A stretch of 64,000 bases of DNA from Phycisphaerales bacterium (GTDB lineage: Bacteria; Planctomycetota; Phycisphaerae; Phycisphaerales; UBA1924), in assembly GCA_029260295.1 (NCBI GenBank), contig JAJDDN010000008.1:186001-250000 (forward strand), in the 5' to 3' direction. Positions within the stretch are counted from its first letter, which is position 1. Each line of letters begins with the position of its first letter. The translations under genes and the position numbers were made by a program. A model generated the notes under the pieces. That model did not search any database. It was not told where the DNA came from and saw only the letters and a program-made list of their open reading frames with translations. This document shows, piece by piece, positions 27,879 to 35,291 of this stretch.

Positions 27879-29036
27879 TTACACACTCATGATTGGTTTG
27901 GCAAATATTTGTTTAGATCTCTTAGATGCTTGTGATTTTTGTTTGTCAACTACTCGACTTGCTGAGATATTCTTTAGGAATATACCGTCGATTGATTCGC
28001 CAGGCCTAGTCGGCATGGGCTCCCAAACCAGTTTTCCATTGTCGGATATTTTTGCCACTTGGCGTTTTTTAGCTTTCATTAAAGCAGTTGTATCGAGCCT
28101 AATCACATTTTGAAACTCATTGGTTAATTGTTTTAAGTGAGAGGTGCCACCACGGAGAATGAGCGTTAGTGGGCGTTCCACATTTCGTGCAAGAGTTGCG
28201 AGCTGATTGGCATGCCATGCTCGTCGCTTTGCTGATCTTCCAAGAGTGCCCATTTCGTATGACACTGCATAAATCCCAGGTGATTTATTGAGATATTCTG
28301 CCCATCGGCGGAAATCGTGTGGAGTACGACCATTGACATGCACCGCAACAGGAAGTCTTTCTGCGGCAAAATCTTCAAAGCATCTAGCAATCCTTGCCAT
28401 ACTCAATAAATTGTCATGTCTTACCGTGTCTATATGCATCGAAAAATTTGGTGTAGTGATCAATACTGGATTCAGCATACGAAGAGATTCAGCAGTTTTT
28501 TTAGGCTGCATTTTCTCCCAAAAATTTTCAACATACTTGTCTTCGCCTACAGAGTCGATAATGAATTTGGTTTTAGAACTCAGCTTGTACTTGTCTAAAA
28601 CCTCTTGCCGTGAAAAATAATTCGCCAAACCTGTTTTGGCATCCAGTAACTTGTAAAGTGAAATCGACACAGTCGGGATGACTAAAGGGCCAGCTAGGCT
28701 TCCAATATCGAGCATAGATGGGACATAGCTCGTAGATTTAGTCATTTGGGTAACGGGTCTTTGATATGGTTGAAGTTCATAACCGCCAACTTCATTTAGC
28801 ATTGTACTGTAGCGACTTTGATTTGGGCAGAAATATCTATCGCATGCATCATGGTTTCCACAGCACAAATCCATGCAGTTAAATATCTGCTCGCTTGTAC
28901 AAATTCCACCGCACACTTTGCGTTCAGGACATTTGACGCACCCAAGGCTGATTTCCTGATTTGGTTGATGCCATAAATCAGAATCGGCAAATTTCTTTTT
29001 GACTGTTAGCTCAACAGCTATATCGCTTCCTTGCAT
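27879..29036 (-). CDS. Cysteine-rich protein of unknown function in the Gabija-like operon
   Basis: A 385-residue protein I cannot assign. Near the N-terminus nine cysteines fall in the pattern C-x2-C-x5-C-x3-C-x7-C-x3-CC-x5-C-x4-C, suited to binding zinc or an Fe-S cluster. The C-terminal half (ITTPNFSMHIDT, then PVAVHVNGRTPHDFRRWAEYL and LTLILRGG) alternates strands and helices as in a TIM barrel and loosely recalls DUF4417 or transglycosylase-like proteins; this is only an impression. The ATG at 29036 has GGAG 8 bases upstream and overlaps nothing; a GTG at 29114 would overlap the upstream gene by 73 bases. It sits between the HIRAN-like gene and the nuclease gene, so it probably belongs to the defence module. 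Confidence 0.6.
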   Translation of the reverse strand: MQGSDIAVELTVKKKFADSDLWHQPNQEISLGCVKCPERKVCGGICTSEQIFNCMDLCCGNHDACDRYFCPNQSRYSTMLNEVGGYELQPYQRPVTQMTKSTSYVPSMLDIGSLAGPLVIPTVSISLYKLLDAKTGLANYFSRQEVLDKYKLSSKTKFIIDSVGEDKYVENFWEKMQPKKTAESLRMLNPVLITTPNFSMHIDTVRHDNLLSMARIARCFEDFAAERLPVAVHVNGRTPHDFRRWAEYLNKSPGIYAVSYEMGTLGRSAKRRAWHANQLATLARNVERPLTLILRGGTSHLKQLTNEFQNVIRLDTTALMKAKKRQVAKISDNGKLVWEPMPTRPGESIDGIFLKNISASRVVDKQKSQASKRSKQIFAKPIMSV

Positions 29037-29041
29037 AATGA

Positions 29042-29386
29042 CTACTCCAGCTGGATTTGCGCCTTTCCTGATAGTTGGAAAAGACTGACTACCTTTCCGT
29101 TTGCACTTGGGCACGATCCATTTAGTAAATCCATTACACTTCTCGGTGGATCTTCAACATATCCAATCATTGAAACGCCTTGTATAATCACCAGTTGATT
29201 ATCGTCCAAAGATAATCGGCAAGCTTGTCCTACTTCAAAGGATTGGTTGTGGTTTGGAGTTGCTACGAGTGCGACAGAGAGTTGTGAGAATCCTGAAAAC
29301 AACCCCATTTGTTCAATTTCATCAACACAGCGGCGTTGTCTTCGTGTAAAACAGTCTGTGACTTTGGCTATCAATTCACAACCCAT
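29042..29386 (-). CDS. Small beta-rich protein, possibly HIRAN-like
   Basis: A 114-residue protein starting with ATG, GGAGG 9 bases upstream, overlapping the STAS-like gene by 11 bases. The C-terminal 70 residues (FEVGQACRLSLDDNQLVIIQG, MIGYVEDP, VMDLLNG, then an alternating strand) resemble the layout of HIRAN domains, which bind 3' DNA ends, including the iGYv motif. The similarity is weak and needs a profile search. Its fixed place in the operon and strong ribosome binding site argue that it is a real gene. Confidence 0.55.
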   Translation of the reverse strand: MGCELIAKVTDCFTRRQRRCVDEIEQMGLFSGFSQLSVALVATPNHNQSFEVGQACRLSLDDNQLVIIQGVSMIGYVEDPPRSVMDLLNGSCPSANGKVVSLFQLSGKAQIQLE

Positions 29387-29951
29387 AATCTAAACCCTCC
29401 AAAATTGGCCAATACACCCTAGTGCGACCACGCCGCTCAGATTTAAAAAGTCCTTTTGATTCGATAGCCTTTAGTCTGTTGTTTGCTGCTGATGGAGCGA
29501 GTGTGGTTAGGGATGTAGAAACTAGCGACGCATCAAATTCTCGATGGCCTTGGACGACACAAAGAGTTTCTTTTAGTGCAGAATCTAGTGAGCCCAGAAG
29601 AACGGGGTCTTGAATATTTATGCCGTCAGAGAAAATAACAGAAACCATGATTTCAGAGGTTGCTTCAAGGGCTATATCGAATTCCTCCTGAACAATGTTC
29701 GTCATATTGGCAACGATGAGAACAATGTCAGGGCGCATCGTAGATGCATATTTTTTAAGTGCCAGAACCGATTCTCTGATCCAGCTAACTGTTGCTAGTC
29801 GAATGTCACTGAAGTCAATAATATGCAAACCTGGATCTGCCGAATCAATATGATCTCTAGCTTTCATGAACCAGTCAGAGCCAAATGATGCCCCAGCCAG
29901 TTCTGTTGTACTGGTCAAATCCTTGACTACGATGGAGCTGCATATCTTCAT
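29376..29951 (-). CDS. STAS-like domain protein with C-terminal winged helix
   Basis: A 191-residue protein. The first about 110 residues resemble the STAS-like DUF4325 family: an ELAGASFGSDW start, then LHIIDFSDIRLATVSWIRESVLAL, where the expected phospho-acceptor Ser/Thr would lie in ATVSW. The last about 55 residues (TSLTTLAPSAANNRLKAIESKGLFKSERRGRTRVYWPI) look like a winged helix-turn-helix. It directly follows a GHKL ATPase gene. GHKL kinase plus STAS antagonist is the basic partner-switching pair; the attached DNA-binding domain would let the switch act on transcription. No clear ribosome binding site is seen upstream. Confidence 0.6.
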   Translation of the reverse strand: MKICSSIVVKDLTSTTELAGASFGSDWFMKARDHIDSADPGLHIIDFSDIRLATVSWIRESVLALKKYASTMRPDIVLIVANMTNIVQEEFDIALEATSEIMVSVIFSDGINIQDPVLLGSLDSALKETLCVVQGHREFDASLVSTSLTTLAPSAANNRLKAIESKGLFKSERRGRTRVYWPILEGLDYGL

Positions 29952-29999
29952 GTGAACAAGTGAAGATAAGGGCTTGAGATTCCCTTGTCAAGCTCATGG

Positions 30000-30845
30000 T
30001 CACAAAATGTGATTTAATTTTACAGAGATGACTAAGCCTTGATGGCTAGGCCTCTGTGAACCACCAACCTGATTTGCTGTGACGCCGGATCCAACAATAT
30101 CAAGTACAGCTTTCCCTGACCGCATACGGATAGTGCCTTCTGCGACCCTCAGGGGCAATAAAACGGCTCGATATCCAAAGCCACGACCACTTCCACGGCC
30201 ATGTCTGGAAACACCTGCAGTAGTTGCCATTTCCATCGCTTCAATGTCATCACGAATAGACTGAAACTCGGGGGCTTGCCTAAAACTGTTCAAAATCCCG
30301 ATTCCTGAATCAGCGACCACATACTCAAATCCATTTGAAGTCTGAGCAAATGCCGCTATTCCAGAGTCTTCAGCTTTGCTGTGCTGCATAATGTTGTCAG
30401 CAAGTTCGCCAATCGCACCGGATAGTCCTATTGCCACTTGATCTTCGAAGCCCGCAGCTAGGGCAGATACTTCTGCTCGTTTGACAAATGCAGTCCAATT
30501 TGGTTGGTGAGATAGATTTCTTGGCACTCCAATGGCATCTACTTCTGTTGCTTGTAAGCTGTAGGACTTTGGCGATTCACCGCCATTGGCTAGATGCTCG
30601 ATTTTGTTTACTATTGGCAAACTCGAATAAGTGGAAAGGCGAGGCAAATCCGCACGATTAAACTTGCGGTGCAATTCATACTCAACAATTGAACCGACGC
30701 TGTTGGAAATATTTATTGCAAAGCCTTGTCCTGCTCGATCAACATCGGATTTTGAGGCGAGAGCTAATTCATCCAAGTAGTGTGCTGACATGGAACTCCA
30801 TACGGGATTAAACACTTTGTCTAAATCGGCAGAACTAGCGAACAT
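30000..30845 (-). CDS. GHKL-type ATPase (HATPase_c), partner of the STAS-like protein
   Basis: A 281-residue protein. Residues 144-156 (AIGELADNIMQHS) are the N box, 176-184 (VVADSGIGI) the G1 box and 216-224 (GRGSGRGFG) the G2 box of a GHKL ATPase. No dimerisation/phosphorylation domain or membrane segment is present, so it resembles anti-sigma-type kinases more than sensor kinases. The N-terminal 130 residues are unassigned and could be the sensing part. It is the first gene of a minus-strand run ending with the helicase. A TATAAA lies exactly 6 bases before the ATG and there is no ribosome binding site, so the message may be leaderless. Confidence 0.68.
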   Translation of the reverse strand: MFASSADLDKVFNPVWSSMSAHYLDELALASKSDVDRAGQGFAINISNSVGSIVEYELHRKFNRADLPRLSTYSSLPIVNKIEHLANGGESPKSYSLQATEVDAIGVPRNLSHQPNWTAFVKRAEVSALAAGFEDQVAIGLSGAIGELADNIMQHSKAEDSGIAAFAQTSNGFEYVVADSGIGILNSFRQAPEFQSIRDDIEAMEMATTAGVSRHGRGSGRGFGYRAVLLPLRVAEGTIRMRSGKAVLDIVGSGVTANQVGGSQRPSHQGLVISVKLNHIL

Positions 30846-30851
30846 GCAGTT

Positions 30852-30857
30852 TTTATA
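30852..30857 (-). promoter_or_regulatory. Candidate -10 box of the GHKL/STAS/Gabija-like operon
   Basis: On the minus strand TATAAA precedes the ATG at 30845 by 6 bases, which would place the transcription start on or next to the start codon. No convincing -35 box is visible. The 114-base gap to the kinase gene stop at 30960 is the only candidate promoter region for this run of genes. Confidence 0.35.
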
Positions 30858-30959
30858 CTGTGGTTTCCTGTTCAGGAATCAGAGCTGTAGTCTATTCTCA
30901 GATCGAGATGGTTTCTTCTTAGCCAGATGTCATGGGCAAGAGTGAGATGGGCGGGCTAC

Positions 30960-32402
30960 TTATGTGAGTGATTGATACTCAATATCCTGGAATCGCCCTC
31001 CATCGCCTCCCCATACATGCAGCCCAAGTTCTCTGCCATCTGATACGCCATCAACCTCTTGGAGCAACTCGCCGTTGACAAACAACCGAGACTTCATTGA
31101 ACTCATCTCAACTTCCATTGTGATGTACTGTCCTGCAGAGGGCATCATTGGTCCAGGAAAGCTTCGCCATCGCCCAGCTTCTTCAGGTAGATCTGGTCCC
31201 TTCCCGCTCCCAATCCACACATACTTGTCTTCATAGAACAAGAACTGCGAACCGCCTGGATGGCCATAAGTGATGCCAATACGGGCTCGGTCATGACTGG
31301 GGGTGACTCGGACTCTAAATCGACCGAATGAATACTTCTGGCGCGTATGGAAGGATTTGAAATGCGAGTTCCGCTGGGCAACCAACTGCCCATCCTGAAC
31401 CAGCCAAGGCCCATGCTCTTTAGGACTTGGCATGTACCAGCCTTCAAGGGACCTGCCATCAAACAAACTGATCCATTCAGGACTCCCCTGTAGTAACCGT
31501 CGTATCCTCGGCCAAATCACCGGGGCCGCCGCCGCAGTCACAATCAAACTGCCACCCGCAATGATCGCTCTCCTGCGGGTCCAGAGTCTTTCTCCAAGCT
31601 CTATTTTGTTTCGTGTGACTCGCACCTCAGAGATGAACTCCTCGGTAGTCTGAAACCGTTGATCAGGATCTGGATCACACGCTCGCACAATCAAACCGTT
31701 GAGGAGTTTGGTTTCGTATTGCCTCTCTGGTATAAGCAGTTCATCCGGTAATGTCGGAAACGAACGAGCCGGCAGCCCCGTGACCATGCAATACAGAACC
31801 CGCCCCATTGCATAAAGATCTGCTCTTCGGTCAATCGGGCCCCAAGGCGGAATGAAGTCCGGTGTTCCTACTGCGGTCATCTCAGTGCGCTCTTCAGCGA
31901 GCAAACCGATATCACCCAGTTTCCATTCACCATTCACCGAGAGAATATTTGTTGGCTTGATGTCTCGATGCACAACTCCTGCACCATGGAGACCACAGAC
32001 CCCTTCAAGAAGATGCTCGACAACATCGAGTGCGTTGGATGCTGAAAATCGAACCGCTGAAGCAATGGCCTTCTCAAGCGTGAGAACATCGGCAGATTCC
32101 CCCACCAGATCGGCAAGTTCCATAGTGTACCAAAGCTCGTCATCCGTTATCCCAACATGGAAGATATGGACTAAGCTGCTTTGCTCGTCAAGCTGATTTG
32201 CGAGGAGTTGCAGTGCTGCAAGTTCTCGTTCATGGCGAGACCGGCTTTGGTGATGATCGATAGGTATTCGTTTTAGCGCCACCTCTCGACCAGCGGTATC
32301 ATGGGCAAGCCAAACCTCGCCAATAGCACCTCTCCCAAGGAGGCGTACTGGAATTGGGCCACCAAGGAGAGGCTCTAATCTTGAAGTGTTCATATCATCC
32401 AT
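30960..32402 (-). CDS. Membrane Ser/Thr protein kinase with C-terminal DUF1080-like domain
   Basis: A 480-residue receptor-like kinase. The Gly loop is LLGRGAIGEVWLA (residues 21-33), the ATP-binding Lys is K44 in VALKRI, and the catalytic loop is VVHRDIKPTNIL (143-154). The metal-binding motif is DIG (164-166) rather than DFG, and the usual APE is PDF/PPW-like, so activity may be altered. A single membrane helix (about 273-295, after three arginines) leads to an external domain starting WISLFDGRSLEGWY, typical of DUF1080 (3-keto-disaccharide hydrolase/LamG-like). The ATG at 32402 is chosen; a TTG at 32471 overlapping the previous gene is possible. In planctomycetes such kinases often sit beside ECF sigma factors, as here. 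Confidence 0.82.
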   Translation of the reverse strand: MDDMNTSRLEPLLGGPIPVRLLGRGAIGEVWLAHDTAGREVALKRIPIDHHQSRSRHERELAALQLLANQLDEQSSLVHIFHVGITDDELWYTMELADLVGESADVLTLEKAIASAVRFSASNALDVVEHLLEGVCGLHGAGVVHRDIKPTNILSVNGEWKLGDIGLLAEERTEMTAVGTPDFIPPWGPIDRRADLYAMGRVLYCMVTGLPARSFPTLPDELLIPERQYETKLLNGLIVRACDPDPDQRFQTTEEFISEVRVTRNKIELGERLWTRRRAIIAGGSLIVTAAAAPVIWPRIRRLLQGSPEWISLFDGRSLEGWYMPSPKEHGPWLVQDGQLVAQRNSHFKSFHTRQKYSFGRFRVRVTPSHDRARIGITYGHPGGSQFLFYEDKYVWIGSGKGPDLPEEAGRWRSFPGPMMPSAGQYITMEVEMSSMKSRLFVNGELLQEVDGVSDGRELGLHVWGGDGGRFQDIEYQSLT

Positions 32403-32461
32403 GAACAAATGATAACCTGAGAACTCTTTGCTCTTCCATCGAACCACTCTCAATCTTTGGA

Positions 32462-33379
32462 TTATGGGCAACCATCAGTAAACGCATGAAGAAATGCGCT
32501 TACATCGAAAAAATCAAAGCTCCCATCTCCAGTGAAATCAGCAGCTTCGTTTCTCAACTGAAAGAAAACGAGGAAGGCACTTACATCAAAGAAGTCCAGT
32601 TCACCATCCCCCGTGAGGTCAGCCGGGCATGGAGGGATGGAGGTGGTAGTAAATCGGTACACAGTCCTGTTATCAAAACCACTCAATACATTTGTTTGTC
32701 CCAGCAGGTCCGATTCTGTAGTCGAAAGGAATCGTGCTGAAAAAACAACTTGAAGGCGATATTCGTGGTCAGGCTCAAGAACTGTCGTGTCGAATGTTCG
32801 TGACATTCCACTATCTGATCCAGGCCCCGAACTCCAAACATTTGTCCTGGTTTCCCAATCCAGAACATCCAACCATGTTGAGTTTGAAGTTCCGAATGAG
32901 GATGACCATTCAGGAACAATGATTTCTATCAGTTCCCCTGGGGCGATGTTTGTGAGCTCCTCAGGATTGTAGATGGAAGGTATCTGGTGTGAAAATCCAT
33001 TGCCAATGGCGGCGGGGGCCGTACCCGCATCTTCATAGTCGATCCCATCGAAGGCAAAGAAATGGTAGGGGTGAGTAGGCCATGCGTTCAGCAGTTCCTC
33101 TTCAGAGTTATATTCAGGACTCCAGTATGCCCATGAGCCGTCTGGCCGATGCTCAAGAGCTACAAGCCCACTGCTTGAAAAGACTAGGTATTGCCGGTCA
33201 GTCACGCTTGGAACGGAATCCCCCTCTCGCAAGCTGGTAGTCGCCCATGAACTATCAAGGCTCCCAGTCCATCCATCGTGATATAGATTCCACCACACAT
33301 GAATCCTTGATTCTTGCGCTTGAGACGAGGAGCAAACTCCAAACAATGCCAATGCGATTACTAAATAAATTTTACTCAT
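32462..33379 (-). CDS. Secreted protein with C-terminal dockerin-like repeat
   Basis: A 305-residue protein with a Sec signal (SKIYLVIALALFGVCSSSQAQ). The central part is beta-rich and unassigned. The C-terminus has two EF-hand-like calcium loops, DLTGDGELDFFDVSAFL and DFTGDGSFDFFDVSAFL, bracketed by CPA and CP, as in many secreted Phycisphaerae proteins. The ATG at 33379 has GGAG 6 bases upstream; ATG at 33385 and TTG at 33391 are alternatives. It lies between the PEP-CTERM-like gene and the kinase gene. Dockerin-type domains mediate attachment to partner proteins; the partner here is unknown. Confidence 0.78.
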   Translation of the reverse strand: MSKIYLVIALALFGVCSSSQAQESRIHVWWNLYHDGWTGSLDSSWATTSLREGDSVPSVTDRQYLVFSSSGLVALEHRPDGSWAYWSPEYNSEEELLNAWPTHPYHFFAFDGIDYEDAGTAPAAIGNGFSHQIPSIYNPEELTNIAPGELIEIIVPEWSSSFGTSNSTWLDVLDWETRTNVWSSGPGSDSGMSRTFDTTVLEPDHEYRLQVVFSARFLSTTESDLLGQTNVLSGFDNRTVYRFTTTSIPPCPADLTGDGELDFFDVSAFLVFFQLRNEAADFTGDGSFDFFDVSAFLHAFTDGCP

Positions 33380-33505
33380 GATCATCTCCAATTCAAGCGC
33401 TATTTGTCATTGGTTTCAATCATCAAATGATGATGAAAGCACACACTCATGTGGTACAGTTTGCGTACCGGGCAATTATTCAACTCTTGTCGGGTAGCGG
33501 GCTTT

Positions 33506-34216
33506 CTATCTCCTTCGATTCCGAAGGCAGCCACAGCAAAGTGCAAATCCAGAAAGTGTTCCGGGGCTAGGAACTGTCGTTAGTTGGATATTGTCGAAGT
33601 ACTGCCATGAAGTCTCCTCTGCACCAAGACTGACGAATCCAATATCGCCAGCAGTTGACAAATCAAACCCGAAAGACACTGTTGACGATCCAAGCACTAA
33701 ACCAGACAACGCATCGGTCACACGAACTGATACAAGATCAGTCTCTACATCATGCCACACACTCAGCGTCGTCCATGTATTTGTGGTATCGATATCGAAG
33801 GCAATTGAGGAAATATCCACCCCTCCATTTCGTAGGACAAGGCCACTAGCGTCATCGGCTCTTGTCCACCGCATTGAAAGTGATGGCGGGGTGTTATTTG
33901 GTAGGTTCGAGAGGAGTTGGAAATCGGTATTGTGATTGCCGTCGGCTCTGAAATCGACACTAAACTGGAATCCTTCCCATGATGTGGCTACTTCAGTCGC
34001 CAGCCGGTGGTGGGCAGTGTTTGTCCCATGCATTGCAAGTACCAAATTGGATAAATCCATCTGGTCTGCTCTAACTTCATCATCACCGGGCGTATTGGAT
34101 ACAAACCAGACTGGGTTGTTGGTGTAGTCTCCATCCTGAAATGTCTCTATGAGATCAGCAGTAGCCTGTTGGGCAAAACAGCTTGCTGCAATTACCAAGA
34201 TCATTCGATTTTTCAT
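33506..34216 (-). CDS. PEP-CTERM-like secreted protein with jelly-roll domain
   Basis: A 236-residue exported protein with signal peptide KNRMILVIAASCFAQQATA. The body looks like a concanavalin-type beta sandwich (WEGFQFSVDFRADGN, SLSMRWTRADD, WTTLSVWHD, SWQYFDNIQL). The end, VPSPGTLSGFALCCGCLRNRRR without its last Arg counted, has the layout of a PEP-CTERM sorting signal: VPxPG, a hydrophobic stretch, then Arg cluster, but the hydrophobic part is short. Such proteins are sorted by exosortase and anchored outside. It lies between the anti-sigma candidate and the dockerin protein. Confidence 0.7.
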   Translation of the reverse strand: MKNRMILVIAASCFAQQATADLIETFQDGDYTNNPVWFVSNTPGDDEVRADQMDLSNLVLAMHGTNTAHHRLATEVATSWEGFQFSVDFRADGNHNTDFQLLSNLPNNTPPSLSMRWTRADDASGLVLRNGGVDISSIAFDIDTTNTWTTLSVWHDVETDLVSVRVTDALSGLVLGSSTVSFGFDLSTAGDIGFVSLGAEETSWQYFDNIQLTTVPSPGTLSGFALCCGCLRNRRR

Positions 34217-34245
34217 ACTCTCTCTCCCTTTTTTGGTTTGACTCT

Positions 34246-34497
34246 CTATCTATCAATTTGATTCACAACAGTTTCTGCCAGAGTTGCTTCGATTCGTCTT
34301 TCAGTTTCGATTTCTGGAGAATCACACAATGCGTCTCGTAAATCTTTTTCCAATGAGAAGGCTCTACGCAATGATTCAATCTCTTCTGCAATTATGGGTT
34401 GATCAGCCATCATGGTTTCAATCTGCTTTGTCCGCCGCGCTGTCAATTCTCCTTCGAGATACTTCACCAACTCAGCTTCGTTTGGTCGCACACTCAT
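34246..34497 (-). CDS. Small anti-sigma-like protein
   Basis: An 83-residue, helical, charged protein. Its N-terminus (NEAELVKYLEGELTARRTKQIETMM) resembles the start of zinc-finger anti-sigma domains (L..YldGeL....r..ve..l), but the zinc ligands are missing and there is no membrane helix. It overlaps the ECF sigma gene by 4 bases (ATGA), the usual place for a cognate anti-sigma factor. Function is inferred from position and N-terminal similarity. Confidence 0.6.
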   Translation of the reverse strand: MSVRPNEAELVKYLEGELTARRTKQIETMMADQPIIAEEIESLRRAFSLEKDLRDALCDSPEIETERRIEATLAETVVNQIDR

Positions 34498-35066
34498 AGT
34501 TCTTCCTCACTTTGAATCCGATCAAGGGTCTTACGGGCTAGTTTTGATACACGAACCCTCGCTTGGTAAACACTGTCGATGCTCAGATCAAGAAACCCAG
34601 CAACCCGCTTTGGTGACCATTCGTTGATGAGTAGAAGTTGAAATGCCTGAAATGTCCTTGGCTCAACCGCCGAAGAAGCCTCATCAAGACATTGTCTTAG
34701 CAATGCTCTGCGCCACTCCGTTTCCCACCATTGCTCATCCTCAACCGATGCGAGATTCGTCAGACCAAATTCACTAGCACGATGGTCTGTTGATCGCATC
34801 CGATCAATCAGTCGCCGCCGTACAATTGTTCGTAAATAGGAACGAAAAGCACCATGTTGTTTCTTGTACTCAAACTCAGGAAGTACTCGTGTCAACTCAA
34901 CCAGTACATCCTGCGTAAAATCCTCAGCATCCGCATCACTCAACCCGTGGCGGCGTGCGTACCCAAAGATCACCCGCCAATAGCGAGCGACAAACGCCTT
35001 CCAATCGGCTTGGCTCCCTCCCTCACGGATTCGACCAAGCAAAGATGTTGTCCCCGGAATCATCAT
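34494..35066 (-). CDS. ECF-type RNA polymerase sigma factor
   Basis: A 190-residue sigma-70 family protein. Region 2 is seen as WKAFVARYWRVIFGYARRHG, DAEDFTQDVLVELTR and AFRSYLRTIVRRRLIDRMR; region 4 is LLINEWSPKRVAGFLDLSIDSVYQARVRV with a helix-turn-helix. Region 3 is absent. The ATG at 35066 has GGAG 6 bases upstream. It precedes the small anti-sigma-like gene, two secreted proteins and a receptor kinase, suggesting an envelope signalling unit in which the sigma factor may control its own cluster. No bipartite target promoter was identified. Confidence 0.88.
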   Translation of the reverse strand: MMIPGTTSLLGRIREGGSQADWKAFVARYWRVIFGYARRHGLSDADAEDFTQDVLVELTRVLPEFEYKKQHGAFRSYLRTIVRRRLIDRMRSTDHRASEFGLTNLASVEDEQWWETEWRRALLRQCLDEASSAVEPRTFQAFQLLLINEWSPKRVAGFLDLSIDSVYQARVRVSKLARKTLDRIQSEEEL

Positions 35067-35075
35067 CCAAGTCTC

Positions 35076-35291
35076 CTACTGATTGTTCGAGTCTGGATTA
35101 GAGTATCTGACACCAGTTTTCATATTCGAAGTGCAAATTTCTCCAGAAACCGCCTTTTTGGCCAAATAGAACCATGGAAAAAGGACTATGTCACAATCAG
35201 GAAAATCATCTGTGAGTAGCCAATAAACGGCACCCACCATGTGAAACCCGATAAAGAATGCTATGCGACACTCGATTGGTTCCTTTTTCAT
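35076..35291 (-). CDS. Small membrane protein downstream of the XerC-like gene
   Basis: A 71-residue ORF whose ATG overlaps the TGA of the recombinase gene by one base (TGATG). Residues about 8-28 and 30-45 are hydrophobic (RIAFFIGFHMVGAVYWLL and DIVLFPWFYLAKKA). It ends 9 bases before the sigma factor start, so it would link the recombinase to the sigma cluster. No family is recognised; the coupling and hydrophobic pattern are the only support. Confidence 0.4.
   Translation of the reverse strand: MKKEPIECRIAFFIGFHMVGAVYWLLTDDFPDCDIVLFPWFYLAKKAVSGEICTSNMKTGVRYSNPDSNNQ

Noticed and set aside
29037..29114. GTG start extending the Cys-rich protein by 26 residues
   Set aside because: It would overlap the upstream gene by 73 bases, whereas ATG 29036 has a well-spaced GGAG.
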